DNA of 64,000 nt, from contig NZ_VFNH01000002.1 of the NCBI RefSeq assembly GCF_006715485.1, positions 434,001 through 498,000 on the forward strand. The letters run 5' to 3'. This document shows, one piece after another, positions 33,950-43,476 of the stretch. The notes beneath the pieces are model-generated. The model did not search any database, had not been told where the DNA came from, and saw only the letters and a list, made by a program, of their open reading frames with translations. How positions within the stretch are numbered: position 1 is the stretch's first letter; the number at the start of each line of letters is the position of its first letter. The stretch is from Herbaspirillum sp. SJZ107 (lineage in GTDB: Bacteria; Pseudomonadota; Gammaproteobacteria; Burkholderiales; Burkholderiaceae_D). A program made the position numbers and the translations under genes.

Positions 33950-36016
33950 ATGAACGTATTTTTCGAAGAGTCCGGCGATTTCAAGGTCGGCACCGTGCTG
34001 TCGCAGGCCGGCGAGGCTTACCAGGTCGAGATGCCGAGCGGGAAACGCACCAAGGTCAAGGCGCGCGACGTGCTGCTGCAGTTCGAGAAGCCGGACCCGG
34101 CCACGCTGCTGGAACAGGCCAAGGCAATCGCGGCGGACGTCGACCTCGAATTCCTGTGGGAAGTTGCCGGCGACGAGGAATTCGGCTTTGCCGAGCTGGG
34201 CGCCGAGTACTTCGGCCATGCGCCGCTGCCCGCCGAAGCGGCCGGCTTGGTGCTGGCCCTGCATGGTTCGCCCATCTATTTCTATAAAAAGGGCCGCGGC
34301 CGCTACAAGGGCGCGCCCGAGCAATCGCTGCGCGCCGCGCTGGCCGGCATCGAAAAGAAGAAGCAGCAGGCCATCGTGCAGGCGTCCTATGTCGAGGAAC
34401 TCAAGGCCGGCCGCCTGCCGGAAGCGATGCAGCCGCTGGTCCAGCAACTGCTGTTCAAGCCGGACAAGAACAGCATCGAATACAAGGCACTGGACACCGC
34501 CGCCACCGAACTGCAGACCACCCAGCCGCGCTTGATGCTGGCGACCAAGGGCATCGCCTCGGCCAAGGAGCTGCACATGGGGCGCTTCCTGTTCGAGCAC
34601 TTCCCGCGCGGCGCCGGTTTCCCGCCGGTCGAGGTGCCTTCGGCACCTGCGGATCTGCCGCTGGCGAACGTCGCCGCATTCTCGATCGACGATGTGACCA
34701 CCACCGAGATCGACGATGCCTTCTCGGTCGAGACGCTGGACGACGGCACCGTGCGCGTCGGCATCCACATCGCGGCGCCGGGCCTGGGCATCCGTCCGGA
34801 CGACGCCATCGACAAGATCGCGCGCGCGCGCATGTCGACCGTTTACATGCCGGGCGATAAGATCACCATGCTGCCGGATGAGGTGGTGAACGCATTCACG
34901 CTGGCCGAGGGCAAGGATTGCCCGGCGCTGTCGCTGTACGCCGTGCTGGATCCGACCACCTGGACCGTTCTCTCGACCACCACGCGCGCCGAGCGGGTGC
35001 CGATGAAGAGCAACCTGCGCCACAACGACCTCGACGAACTGGTCAACGAAGAGACGCTCGCCAGCGGCGAGGGCGAATATCCGCACAAGAGCGAACTCGG
35101 CCTGCTGTGGCAGTGGGCGCTGCAGCTGGAAGCCGGCCGCATGAAGAAACGCGAAGCCTTCGGCCTCAAGCCGGAACAGGCGAATCGCGTCGACTTCAAT
35201 TTCTACGTCGAGGACGACGTGGTCACCATCGTGCGCCGCAAGCGCGGGGCGCCGCTGGACAAGATCGTGGCCGAGCTGATGATCTTCGCCAACAGCACCT
35301 GGGGCAAGCTGCTGCACGACTCGGGCGTGCCCGGCATCTACCGTTCGCAGGGTCCGGGCGCCGGCGGCTGGAACGCCAAGATCCAGGTGCGCATGGTGAC
35401 CCACGCGGCGCCGCACCAGGGCCTGGGCGTCGACCAGTACGCCTGGAGCACTTCGCCGCTGCGCCGCTACACCGACCTGGTCAACCAGTGGCAGATCCTG
35501 GCCTGCGCGGCCAACGGCGTGACCGCGCCGCTGGTGGCCCCGTTCAAGCACCGCGACGCGACCCTGTTCGCGATCGTCTCGAGCTTCGACGCCGCCTACG
35601 GCGCCTACAACGACTTCCAGCAGAACATGGAGCGTTACTGGTGCCTGCGCTGGCTGGGCCAGGAACAGGCGAAGCAGGTCGACGCTGTGGTGCTGAAGGA
35701 CGAGGTGCTGCGCCTGGTCGACATCCCGCTGGTGATCCGCCTGCCGGGCATGCAGCAGGTGGCACGCGGCGCCCAGGTGCGGCTGGACATCGTGCGCTGG
35801 GACGAGGTCGACCTGTCGCTGGAAGCGCGCCTGCTGGAAGTGGCGGCCGTGGCGCCGTCGGAAGAACTGGCACTCGAGGATGAGGAAGAGGGCGCCGACA
35901 GCGGCGAGGCGGCGGCGGTGGAAGGTGCCGAGGCCGAAGGCGCGGTGACCGTGGTCGATCCGGAGACGCAGACCGACGTGACGGCCGAGCCGCAGGCGCC
36001 GCAGGCGGCTGCCTGA
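33950..36016 (+). CDS. RNB-domain 3'-5' exoribonuclease (RNase II family)
   Basis: 688 residues. The RNB catalytic domain runs from about residue 240 to 560: AAFSIDDVTTTEIDDAFSVE, GIHIAAPGLGIRPDD, VYMPGDKITMLP, and YAWSTSPLRRYTDLVNQW. The N-terminal 230 residues lack the classical paired cold-shock domains of RNase R, and the C-terminus ends in an acidic Ala/Glu-rich tail (LALEDEEEGADSGEAAAVEG). In the metal site the E. coli RNase II pattern has four Asp (201, 207, 209, 210). Here the second position is Glu (TTTEIDDA), a conservative change. It starts three bases after ubiC. Likely an RNA exonuclease; substrate range unknown. Confidence 0.88.
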   Translation: MNVFFEESGDFKVGTVLSQAGEAYQVEMPSGKRTKVKARDVLLQFEKPDPATLLEQAKAIAADVDLEFLWEVAGDEEFGFAELGAEYFGHAPLPAEAAGLVLALHGSPIYFYKKGRGRYKGAPEQSLRAALAGIEKKKQQAIVQASYVEELKAGRLPEAMQPLVQQLLFKPDKNSIEYKALDTAATELQTTQPRLMLATKGIASAKELHMGRFLFEHFPRGAGFPPVEVPSAPADLPLANVAAFSIDDVTTTEIDDAFSVETLDDGTVRVGIHIAAPGLGIRPDDAIDKIARARMSTVYMPGDKITMLPDEVVNAFTLAEGKDCPALSLYAVLDPTTWTVLSTTTRAERVPMKSNLRHNDLDELVNEETLASGEGEYPHKSELGLLWQWALQLEAGRMKKREAFGLKPEQANRVDFNFYVEDDVVTIVRRKRGAPLDKIVAELMIFANSTWGKLLHDSGVPGIYRSQGPGAGGWNAKIQVRMVTHAAPHQGLGVDQYAWSTSPLRRYTDLVNQWQILACAANGVTAPLVAPFKHRDATLFAIVSSFDAAYGAYNDFQQNMERYWCLRWLGQEQAKQVDAVVLKDEVLRLVDIPLVIRLPGMQQVARGAQVRLDIVRWDEVDLSLEARLLEVAAVAPSEELALEDEEEGADSGEAAAVEGAEAEGAVTVVDPETQTDVTAEPQAPQAAA

Positions 36017-36023
36017 TCGTCGT

Positions 36024-36048
36024 GGGGTGGGCACGATGTGCCCACCTT
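36024..36048 (+). other. Hairpin after the RNB gene, possible weak terminator
   Basis: A perfect 8-bp stem GGTGGGCA/TGCCCACC with a CGATG loop starts about 10 bases past the stop codon. Only two T follow, so termination would be weak or Rho-assisted. Confidence 0.4.
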
Positions 36049-36150
36049 GCAACCCCGCGCACCGATACTTTCCCGCAACACTCGCAAACTCCCGCTCGCG
36101 CACGGTAGAATGGATCATTCCCTGACTCCAACCGTCCCTCCCCGCAGCGC

Positions 36151-37029
36151 GTGAAGTACTCCCGACAACAACGTCCCCTGATGATCGCCGTCGCCGTTTC
36201 GGTGCTGGCGCATGCGGCCCTGCTGGCGGTCCGTTTCGCCGCGCCGGATGCGTTCCGGCTGCAGCCGGCCGATCCGGGGCTCGAAGTCATCCTGGTCAAC
36301 GCCAAGCACCAGCGCGCGCCGCTCAAGGCCGAGGCGCTGGCCCAGGCCAACCTGGATGGCGGCGGCAATGCCGACGCCGGGCGCGCGCAGTCGCCGCTGC
36401 CCGACCTGAAGCGCATCGAGAACGGCGACAGCATCAAGGCCCTGCAGCGCCGCATCGCCGAACTCGAGCAGCAGCAGAAGAACGTCATGAGCCAGGTACG
36501 GCCCTCGAACTACGCCAGCGCCCCGGTCGCGGAGCAGGTCCGGCCCGACCCGAACCGCAACGGCGCCGACAACGTCGACACCAGCAAGGCCATCGCGCGC
36601 ATGTCGGCCGAGATCACGCAGCGCATCTCGGACGAGAACAAGCGTCCGAAAAAGACCTTCATCAGCCCCAGCACCCAGGAAGTCGGCTACGCCATGTACT
36701 ACAAGGCGATGCAAAAGCGCGTGGAGGAGGTCGGTACCCTGAATTTCCCGCAGCAGAACGGCAGCAAGCTGTATGGCGAGCTGGTGGTCTACATTCCGGT
36801 GTTCCAGGACGGCAGCGTCTACGAAAAAGAGGGTGGGCCGCGCATCGAGCGCAGTTCCGGCAACCCGGCGCTGGACAAGGCCGCGCTGGCCATCGTGCGG
36901 CGCGCGGCGCCGTTCGGGAAGTTCCCGGCCAACATGCGCTCGTCCGACAAGGACGACCTGTGGATCGTGATCACCCGTTTCAAATTTACCCGGGAAGAAA
37001 AGCTGCAGGCCGAACTGCGCGGAGAGTGA
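36151..37029 (+). CDS. TonB-like energy transducer protein
   Basis: 292 residues. One N-terminal membrane segment ([20 protein letters not shown]) followed by a long periplasmic part. The middle has a Gln/Glu-rich helix ([20 protein letters not shown]), the C-terminal 90 residues form a TonB_C-like domain ([20 protein letters not shown], then [20 protein letters not shown]). Typical Pro-Lys/Pro-Glu repeats of classical TonB are missing. No exbB/exbD lie beside it. The GTG at 36151 is the best start. It could power outer-membrane receptors such as the one at 40 kb, or serve in envelope organisation. Seven bases separate its stop codon region from aroE. Confidence 0.75.
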   Translation: MKYSRQQRPLMIAVAVSVLAHAALLAVRFAAPDAFRLQPADPGLEVILVNAKHQRAPLKAEALAQANLDGGGNADAGRAQSPLPDLKRIENGDSIKALQRRIAELEQQQKNVMSQVRPSNYASAPVAEQVRPDPNRNGADNVDTSKAIARMSAEITQRISDENKRPKKTFISPSTQEVGYAMYYKAMQKRVEEVGTLNFPQQNGSKLYGELVVYIPVFQDGSVYEKEGGPRIERSSGNPALDKAALAIVRRAAPFGKFPANMRSSDKDDLWIVITRFKFTREEKLQAELRGE

Positions 37030-37033
37030 TGAG

Positions 37034-37873
37034 ATGACAGACCAGTATTCAGCCGATCGCTATTGTGTGATCGGTAACCCGATCGCCCACAGCAAATCGC
37101 CCGAGATTCACGCCGCGTTCGCGGCCACGACCGGCCAGGACCTGGTGTACGAACGCTGCCTGGCGCCGCTCGACGGTTTCGCCGGCACGGTGCGGCGCCT
37201 GGTCGCCGAAGGCTATCGCGGCGCCAACGTCACCGTGCCTTTCAAGCTGGAGGCGGCGGCCATCGCCACCCGCCTGTCCGAGCGCGCGCGCCTGGCCGGC
37301 GCCGTCAATACGCTGCGCTTCGAGGACGGCGAGATCGTCGGCGACAACACCGACGGCCCGGGCCTGGTGGCCGACATCGTGCGCAATGCCGATGTGGCGC
37401 TGGCCGGCAAGCGCGTGCTGCTGCTGGGGGCCGGCGGCGCGGCGCGCGGCATCGTGCTGCCGTTCCTGGAGCAGGGCCCGGCCGCGATCGTGATCGCCAA
37501 CCGCACCCGCGCCACGGCCGATGCGCTGGTGGCGCAGTTTGCCGCGCACGCGTCCCACCCGGGGCAGGTGAGCGCGGTCGGCATGGACGCCATCGACGGC
37601 GTGTTCGACGTGGTCGTCAACGCGACCTCGGCCAGCCTGGCGGCGGACATGCCGCCGGTACCGGCAGCCAGCTTCGGACCGGACACGCTGGCGGTCGACA
37701 TCATGTACGGCAAGGAACCGAGCCAGTTCATGGAATTCGCGGCCCTGCATGGCGCTGCGGTGCGCGACGGCCTCGGGATGCTGGTCGAGCAGGCCGCGGA
37801 GGCGTTCACGCTGTGGCGCGGCGTGCGGCCGGAAACCATGCCGGTGCTGGTGCAACTGCGCGCCGCCTTATGA
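37034..37873 (+). CDS. aroE: Shikimate 5-dehydrogenase
   Basis: 279 residues. NADPH-dependent reduction of 3-dehydroshikimate. N-terminal substrate site [20 protein letters not shown]; catalytic Lys in [24 protein letters not shown]; dinucleotide loop [22 protein letters not shown]. All key residues are present. It overlaps mtgA by ATGA. Confidence 0.96.
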   Translation: MTDQYSADRYCVIGNPIAHSKSPEIHAAFAATTGQDLVYERCLAPLDGFAGTVRRLVAEGYRGANVTVPFKLEAAAIATRLSERARLAGAVNTLRFEDGEIVGDNTDGPGLVADIVRNADVALAGKRVLLLGAGGAARGIVLPFLEQGPAAIVIANRTRATADALVAQFAAHASHPGQVSAVGMDAIDGVFDVVVNATSASLAADMPPVPAASFGPDTLAVDIMYGKEPSQFMEFAALHGAAVRDGLGMLVEQAAEAFTLWRGVRPETMPVLVQLRAAL

Positions 37874-38622
37874 GCACCGCGCTGAAGATGGGCGCCGCCG
37901 GCGCGCGTTCGAAAACCGGAGGCCGCCACTCCGGCGGCCGGCGCTGGCTGAAATGGCTGGTCATCGGGCCGGTGCTGGCGGTGGTACTGGTGCAGTTGTA
38001 CTTCTTCCTGATGATCTGCTGGTGGACCCAGTTCAATCCGTCGTCGACCAGCATGATGCGCACCCAGCTGTCGGCGCTGCGCGAAACCAATCCGAACGCC
38101 AGGCTGGAACAGGTGTGGGTGCCGTACGCGCGCATCTCGAACAACCTCAAACGCGCCGTGATCGCCTCCGAAGACGCGAATTTCGCCGAGCACGACGGGG
38201 TCGACTGGGACGCGCTGGAAAAGGCCTACGAACGCAACAACAAGCGCCATAAAGTGGTCGGCGGCGGCTCGACCATCACGCAGCAGCTGGCGAAGAACCT
38301 GTTTCTGTCCGGCTCGCGCAACTACCTGCGCAAGGGCCAGGAACTGGTGATCGCCTACATGCTGGAAGCGGTGATGAGCAAGCAGCGCATCCTCGAGATC
38401 TACCTGAACGTGGTCGAGTTCGGGCGCGGCGTGTTCGGCGCCGAAGCCGCCGCACGCCACTATTACCGCGCGCCGGCCGCTGGCCTGAGCCCGGCCCAGG
38501 CCGCCCGCCTGGCCGTGATGCTGCCCAACCCGCGCTACTACGACGCCCACCGCCAGACCAATTACCTGGCCCGCCGCAGCGCCATCATTCAGCGCCGCAT
38601 GAACGCCGCCGACCTGCCATGA
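37870..38622 (+). CDS. mtgA: Monofunctional biosynthetic peptidoglycan transglycosylase
   Basis: 250 residues. Family GT51 enzyme that polymerises lipid II into glycan strands. One N-terminal membrane segment ([20 protein letters not shown]). The catalytic Glu is Glu101 in [13 protein letters not shown]; other motifs are [27 protein letters not shown] and [20 protein letters not shown]. The start is the ATG at 37870, overlapping the aroE stop; an upstream frame inside aroE is rejected. aroE-mtgA is a common pair in Betaproteobacteria. Confidence 0.95.
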   Translation: MSTALKMGAAGARSKTGGRHSGGRRWLKWLVIGPVLAVVLVQLYFFLMICWWTQFNPSSTSMMRTQLSALRETNPNARLEQVWVPYARISNNLKRAVIASEDANFAEHDGVDWDALEKAYERNNKRHKVVGGGSTITQQLAKNLFLSGSRNYLRKGQELVIAYMLEAVMSKQRILEIYLNVVEFGRGVFGAEAAARHYYRAPAAGLSPAQAARLAVMLPNPRYYDAHRQTNYLARRSAIIQRRMNAADLP

Positions 38623-38626
38623 CCGC

Positions 38627-38726
38627 CTGTAAGCCTCCAGGGCGGCGTTGCACCGTCTCGCGGTACTAGCGTACTGTCTTCGACGCTGCGTCGGCGGGCC
38701 GCATCCCTTGCCCTGAAGGTTTGCAG
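38627..38726. repeat. Structured inverted-repeat element between mtgA and corA
   Basis: CTGTAAGCCTCCAGGGC and GCCCTGAAGGTTTGCAG pair over 17 positions with four mismatches or wobbles, across a 66-base centre. The centre has further small palindromes: GTAC-TAGC-GTAC and CGACGCTGCGTCG. It has the look of a dispersed element, but only this copy is in the window. Confidence 0.5.
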
Positions 38727-38822
38727 GCGCTCATGGGCAAAATTCTTGCCGGCGGGGTGGCCGGGCTCAGGGCTTACGGGTACACTTGCGCTGTTTCCGA
38801 ATCCCGGCCGAGAAAGCAGCGC

Positions 38823-39788
38823 ATGATCAACGTATTCGTCCTACAAAATGGCCGACTGAACCAGGTACCCATCGCTTCCCGCGCCGATCTGGAGAATGCG
38901 GCGCCCGTGTGGGTCGATCTCACCGATCCCACGGATGCCGAGCGCGCCTGGGTCAAGGCGACCTATGACGTGGTCTTGCCGGGCGAGGACGAAGTGTCCG
39001 ACATCGAGGCGTCGGCGCGCTACTACGAAGGCGAAAACGGCGACCTGCACCTGCGCACCGACTTCCTGCGCGAGGAAGAAGACGGCCCGTCGCGTATCGT
39101 CACCGTCGCTTTCATCCTGGCCAAGAAAATCCTGTTTTCGGTCCATAACGACGAACTCCCGGTGTTCCGCCTGGTGCGCCTGCGCGCGCGTTCGCGGCCC
39201 GGCTCGATCGAGGATTACATGGACGTGCTGCTCGACCTGTACGCGACCGACGCCGAGTACTCGGCCGATGCGCTCGAGGGTATCTACGAGAGCCTGGAAG
39301 AGGTCAGCCAGCGCGTGCTGCAGAAGGAATTCACCGACCAGGACGCGGCCGCCGCGCTGAATGCGATCGCGCACGAGGAAGACTTGAACGGCCGCATCCG
39401 CCGCAACATGATGGATACGCGGCGCGCGGTCAGCTTCCTGATGCGCGGCCGGTTGCTGAACGGCGACCAGTTCGAGGAAGCGCGCCAGATCCTGCGCGAC
39501 ATCGAATCGCTGGACGGCCACACCTCCTTCCTGTTCGACAAGATCAACTTCCTGATGGACGCCACCGTCGGCTTCATCAACATCAACCAGAACAAGATCA
39601 TCAAGATCTTCTCGGTGGCCTCGGTCGCCTTCCTGCCGCCGACCCTGATTGCCAGTATCTACGGCATGAACTTCGAGTTCCTGCCGGAGCTGCACTGGAA
39701 GATGGGCTATGGCTGGTCGCTCAGCCTGATGATCGTGAGTGCGATTGCGCCTTTCCTGTATTTCCGGCATCGCGGCTGGCTGAAGTAA
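38823..39788 (+). CDS. corA: CorA-type magnesium/cobalt transporter
   Basis: 321 residues. Long cytoplasmic alpha/beta domain followed by two C-terminal membrane segments. The diagnostic GMN motif is in SIYGMNFEFLPELHW just after the first segment (FSVASVAFLPPTLIASIYG), and the second ends WSLSLMIVSAIAPFLYF. Starts at ATG 38823 (MINVFVLQNGRLNQV) after a GAGAAAG ribosome site; upstream in-frame codons run through the structured element and are not coding. No terminator is obvious after it. Confidence 0.94.
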   Translation: MINVFVLQNGRLNQVPIASRADLENAAPVWVDLTDPTDAERAWVKATYDVVLPGEDEVSDIEASARYYEGENGDLHLRTDFLREEEDGPSRIVTVAFILAKKILFSVHNDELPVFRLVRLRARSRPGSIEDYMDVLLDLYATDAEYSADALEGIYESLEEVSQRVLQKEFTDQDAAAALNAIAHEEDLNGRIRRNMMDTRRAVSFLMRGRLLNGDQFEEARQILRDIESLDGHTSFLFDKINFLMDATVGFININQNKIIKIFSVASVAFLPPTLIASIYGMNFEFLPELHWKMGYGWSLSLMIVSAIAPFLYFRHRGWLK

Positions 39789-39847
39789 CTTCAGCCGTTA
39801 CTGTTTCAGCAAAATCTTCTTCAAATAGCATGTTCACTATCTTTTAG

Positions 39848-39876
39848 TTGACTTTAAAATGAGAATCATTATCATT
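39848..39876 (+). promoter_or_regulatory. Fur box overlapping the siderophore receptor promoter
   Basis: The stretch TGAGAATCATTATCA (39860-39874) fits the 7-1-7 Fur motif TGATAATnATTATCA with one mismatch. It overlaps a promoter with -35 TTGACT (39848-39853), a 16-base spacer and -10 TATCAT (39870-39875). Iron-loaded Fur bound here would block transcription of the receptor gene 70 bases downstream. Confidence 0.85.
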
Positions 39877-39943
39877 CGCACTTAGATTCCGTTGCCCACA
39901 GCGTCAGCGGATCATTTCTTTCTGCTCAACTGATGGGATACCG

Positions 39944-42121
39944 ATGAAAATGCAAGCGTCCGCCGCCCGGCGTCTGAAGCTCAACCGACTCGCCGTACTG
40001 ATGGGCGCCACCATGCCGCTGCTTGCGCAGGCCCAGGCTGCCCAGGACGCAGATACCCCCATCCAGCAGGTCCAGGTGACCGCCCAGCGCAGCGCGAATT
40101 CGTACACCGCCGGTTCGGCCCGCACCGCCACGCCGCTGGACCTGTCGCTGCGCGAGACCCCGCAATCGGTATCGGTGGTGACGCTGCAGCGCATCGAAGA
40201 CCAGCGCATGCAGACCGTGACCGACGTCGTCAACAACACCACCGGCGTCTCGGTCAACCAGTATGAAACCAACCGCGGCCAGTTCACGGCGCGCGGCTTC
40301 GAGATCGACAACCTGCAGATCGACGGCCTGCCGACCACCTACGAACAGCAATGGAGCGGCGGCGAAGTCGCGTCCAGCCTGGCGATCTACGACCGCGTCG
40401 AAGTCGTGCGCGGCGCCACCGGCCTGATGACCGGCGCCGGCAACCCGTCGGCGGCAATCAACCTGGTGCGCAAGCATGCCGACAGCAAGCAGGTGACTGG
40501 CTGGATCGAAGCCGGCGTCGGCAGCTGGAACGAGCGCCGCGTGATGGGCGACGTGTCCACGCCGCTGAACGCATCGGGCAGCGTGCGCGCACGCGTGGTG
40601 GGTGAGTACACGGACAGCGACAGCTGGGTCGACTACGGCGGCTTGCGCAGCAACACCCTGTACGCCACGGTGGCGGCCGACCTGACCCCGCGCACGCTGC
40701 TGCAGGCCGGCTACAGCCGCCAGGAGAGCCGCGCACAGAGTCCGATGTGGGGCAGCCTGCCGTACTGGTACAGCGACGGCACCCCGACCAACTGGGAGGT
40801 CTCGAAGACCACCAGCGCCGCCTGGAGCCGCTGGCCGACCACCTACGGCAATGCCTTCGTCGACCTGCAGCACACCTTCGACAACGGCTGGAAGGTCCAC
40901 GCCGTCTACAACAAGGCCAAGCGCGACGGCGATGCCTACCTGCTCTACCTGTCGGGCCGTCCCGACCGCGTGACCGGCCTGGGCATGAGTGCTTATCCGG
41001 CCAACTACATCAACCATACCGACCAGGAAGACATCGGCCTGCACGCCGGTGGCGCCTTCGAACTGGGTGGCCGCAGGCACGAAGCTGCCTTCGGCTACAT
41101 GCGCATGAAGCAGGACTTCACTGCCGACAACCGGCCGTCGGACATCTTCCCGGTCCCGGGCGACTTCAACAACTGGAACCCGGCAGCCTTCCCGGAACCG
41201 AATTGGGGCGAGCGCCAGTTCTACCAGGACCGTCACACGGAGCAGGAAGCCCTGTACGGCGTGGCCCGCTTCGCGCTGGCCGATCCGCTCAAGCTGATCG
41301 TCGGCGCCCGCGTCACCGACTACGAGCGCTCCGGCAGCGGCGGTTTCGCCCCGGACTACCGGATCAAGCACGACCATGAAGTGACGCCGTACGCCGGCCT
41401 GGTCTACGACATCAATAAAACCTGGTCGGCCTACGCCAGCTACACCGACATCTTCCAGCCGCAGAACGCCCTCGACCTGGCGGGACGCATGCTCGATCCG
41501 ATCGAAGGCAAGAACTACGAAGCCGGCGTCAAGGGCGAGTTCCTCGACGGCCGCGTGAACGGCTCGCTGGCGGTGTTCCAGGTCAAGCAGAACAACCTGG
41601 CCCAGGCGGTCGACAAGATCGACCGCGGCGGCCCGCTCGGCCCGGAAACCTATTATGTCGCCTCCGAAGGCGCCAAGAGCGAAGGCTTCGAGTTCGAACT
41701 CTCGGGCGAACTGGCCAGGGGCTGGAGCGCCAGCGCCGGCTATACCCAGTACCGCATCAAGGATGCCGCGGGCGCCGACATCAACAGCATCTACCCGCGC
41801 CGCCTGCTGCGCGTGTTCACCACCTACCGCCTGCCGGGCGCATGGGACAAGCTGAGCGTGGGCGGCGGCGTGAACTGGGAAGGCGAGACCTACACCATCG
41901 TGCCGGGCGCCCCGGCGAACACGAACGGCGGCCGCGTCGAGCAGGAAGCCTTCGCCCTGGTCAACCTGATGGCGCGCTACGAGTTCAGCCGGCAGCTGTC
42001 GGCGCAGCTGAACGTCAACAACCTGCTCGACAAGAAGCACTTCGGCTTGTCGGCCGCGTATGAAGGCGTGAACTACCAGGCGCCGCGCGGTGCATCGCTG
42101 ACGCTGCGCTACCGTTTCTGA
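39944..42121 (+). CDS. TonB-dependent siderophore receptor
   Basis: 725 residues. Signal peptide (start MKMQASAARRLKLNRLAVLM, cut near AQAQA). A TonB box-like segment (QQVQVTAQR) precedes the plug domain: LRETPQSVSVVTLQRIED, TGVSVNQYETNRGQFTARGF, VEVVRGATGLMTGAGNPSAA. The beta-barrel follows and ends in the typical aromatic terminus TLRYRF. The plug is most like receptors for hydroxamate-type or pyoverdine-type ferric siderophores (FhuE/FpvA group), so uptake of a foreign or own siderophore is likely; no biosynthesis genes are here. No N-terminal signalling domain. Controlled by the Fur box upstream and followed by a PepSY protein gene. Confidence 0.93.
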   Translation: MKMQASAARRLKLNRLAVLMGATMPLLAQAQAAQDADTPIQQVQVTAQRSANSYTAGSARTATPLDLSLRETPQSVSVVTLQRIEDQRMQTVTDVVNNTTGVSVNQYETNRGQFTARGFEIDNLQIDGLPTTYEQQWSGGEVASSLAIYDRVEVVRGATGLMTGAGNPSAAINLVRKHADSKQVTGWIEAGVGSWNERRVMGDVSTPLNASGSVRARVVGEYTDSDSWVDYGGLRSNTLYATVAADLTPRTLLQAGYSRQESRAQSPMWGSLPYWYSDGTPTNWEVSKTTSAAWSRWPTTYGNAFVDLQHTFDNGWKVHAVYNKAKRDGDAYLLYLSGRPDRVTGLGMSAYPANYINHTDQEDIGLHAGGAFELGGRRHEAAFGYMRMKQDFTADNRPSDIFPVPGDFNNWNPAAFPEPNWGERQFYQDRHTEQEALYGVARFALADPLKLIVGARVTDYERSGSGGFAPDYRIKHDHEVTPYAGLVYDINKTWSAYASYTDIFQPQNALDLAGRMLDPIEGKNYEAGVKGEFLDGRVNGSLAVFQVKQNNLAQAVDKIDRGGPLGPETYYVASEGAKSEGFEFELSGELARGWSASAGYTQYRIKDAAGADINSIYPRRLLRVFTTYRLPGAWDKLSVGGGVNWEGETYTIVPGAPANTNGGRVEQEAFALVNLMARYEFSRQLSAQLNVNNLLDKKHFGLSAAYEGVNYQAPRGASLTLRYRF

Positions 42122-42142
42122 CGACTAACCGAGACTGATCCC

Positions 42143-43411
42143 ATGCGCGCCTTCTGGACCCTGATCCACCGTTACCTCGGTCTCCTGACCGCGGGCTTCC
42201 TGTTCGTCAGCGGTCTCACGGGCGCCGTGATCTCCTGGGACCACGAGCTGGACGACCTGCTCAACCCGCATCTGATGGAAGCGAAGAGCGCGGGCACGCC
42301 GCAATCCGCGCTGGCCCTGGCGCAGCAGGTCGAGGCGCGCCATCCGCAGGTGCGCGTGTCCTACCTCGTGCTGCAACCGGAAGCGGGCAAGTCGCTGGCG
42401 CTGGGCGTATCGCCGCGCTTCGATCCGGCCACGAAAGAGCTGGCCACGCCCGGCTTCAACCAGGTCTTCGTCGACCCGGTCAGCGGCGCGGAACTCGGCA
42501 AGCGCGAATGGGGCGCGGTCTGGCCGATCACCCAGGAAACCTTCGTCTCCTTCCTCTACAAGCTGCACTACACGCTGCACCTCCCCGAGATGTGGGGCAC
42601 CGACCGCTGGGGCTGGTGGCTGATGGGCGGCATCGCGATGATCTGGATGGTCGACAGCTTCGTCGGCTTCTACCTGACGCTGCCGGTGCGGCGCAAGAAG
42701 GCGGCGCTGGCCGTGCAGCCAGGCGCCGGCGGTAAATCGTGGTGGCAGCGCTGGCAGCCGGCCTGGAAAGTGCGCTGGCAGGGCGGTTCGGCCAAGCTGA
42801 ATTTCGACCTGCACCGCGCCTTCAGCCTGTGGACCTGGATCCTGCTGTTCATCCTCGCCTTTACGGCCTTCTCGCTGAACCTGTACAACGAAGTCTTCTA
42901 TCCGGTGATCAGCAAGGTGTCGAAAGTCACGCCGACGCCTTTCGACACCCGTCCGATGATGGACAAGCAGCACCTGATCGAGCCGCGCATCCCGCTGGCC
43001 GAGGTCATCGCGCGCGCCGGCGCAGAAGGACAGCGCCGCCGTTGGGACGACCCGGTCGGGGCAGTCTATTATTCGCAGGAGTTCGGCATCTACATGATCA
43101 GCTTCTTCAAGCCGGGCGGCGACCACGGCACGGGCGGCGTCGGCCCGGCGCTGCTGTACTACGACGGTGTGAATGGCAAGCTGCTGGGCGAGCGCCAGCC
43201 GTGGAAGGGCACCGCCGCCGACATCTTCGTGCAGGCCCAGTTCCCGCTGCATTCGGGCCGCATCCTCGGGCTGCCGGGGCGGATCCTGATTTCGGCGATG
43301 GGCCTGGTGGTGGCGATGCTGAGCGTGACCGGGGTGATCATCTGGTGGCGCAAGCGGGCGTCGCGCGCGGTGGCGGCGATCCAGCGGCAGGCGGTGATGC
43401 GGGAGGCGTAA
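42143..43411 (+). CDS. PepSY-associated membrane protein (iron reductase-like)
   Basis: 422 residues. The PepSY-TM architecture has a first membrane segment (LIHRYLGLLTAGFLFVSGLT), a periplasmic PepSY domain, then three more segments (about residues 160-180, 235-255 and 385-410). Conserved His near each membrane entry (for example in FLYKLHYTLHL and KLNFDLHRAFSLW) suggest haem binding as in FoxB/FegB-type proteins, which reduce ferric siderophores. It starts 21 bases after the receptor gene, so it belongs to the same Fur-controlled unit. Confidence 0.88.
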   Translation: MRAFWTLIHRYLGLLTAGFLFVSGLTGAVISWDHELDDLLNPHLMEAKSAGTPQSALALAQQVEARHPQVRVSYLVLQPEAGKSLALGVSPRFDPATKELATPGFNQVFVDPVSGAELGKREWGAVWPITQETFVSFLYKLHYTLHLPEMWGTDRWGWWLMGGIAMIWMVDSFVGFYLTLPVRRKKAALAVQPGAGGKSWWQRWQPAWKVRWQGGSAKLNFDLHRAFSLWTWILLFILAFTAFSLNLYNEVFYPVISKVSKVTPTPFDTRPMMDKQHLIEPRIPLAEVIARAGAEGQRRRWDDPVGAVYYSQEFGIYMISFFKPGGDHGTGGVGPALLYYDGVNGKLLGERQPWKGTAADIFVQAQFPLHSGRILGLPGRILISAMGLVVAMLSVTGVIIWWRKRASRAVAAIQRQAVMREA

Positions 43412-43432
43412 GAGAGATCCGTACCTTGAACA

Positions 43433-43460
43433 CGTCGCCCCTGCCTTCGCAGGGGTGACG
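43433..43460. repeat. Dispersed palindromic repeat, half unit (copy 2)
   Basis: CGTCGCCCCTGCCTTCGCAGGGGTGACG is one hairpin arm of the element seen in full at 55264-55348. It lies between the convergent PepSY and hemL genes and could fold as a short hairpin without a T-run of note (GTTTA). Confidence 0.7.
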
Positions 43461-43476
43461 TTTACGTGGCGCGGGC

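Noticed and set aside
37813-37869. Upstream start of mtgA inside aroE
   Set aside because: The 19 extra codons are Arg/Ala-rich aroE shadow; ATG 37870 overlapping the aroE stop gives the expected N-terminus.
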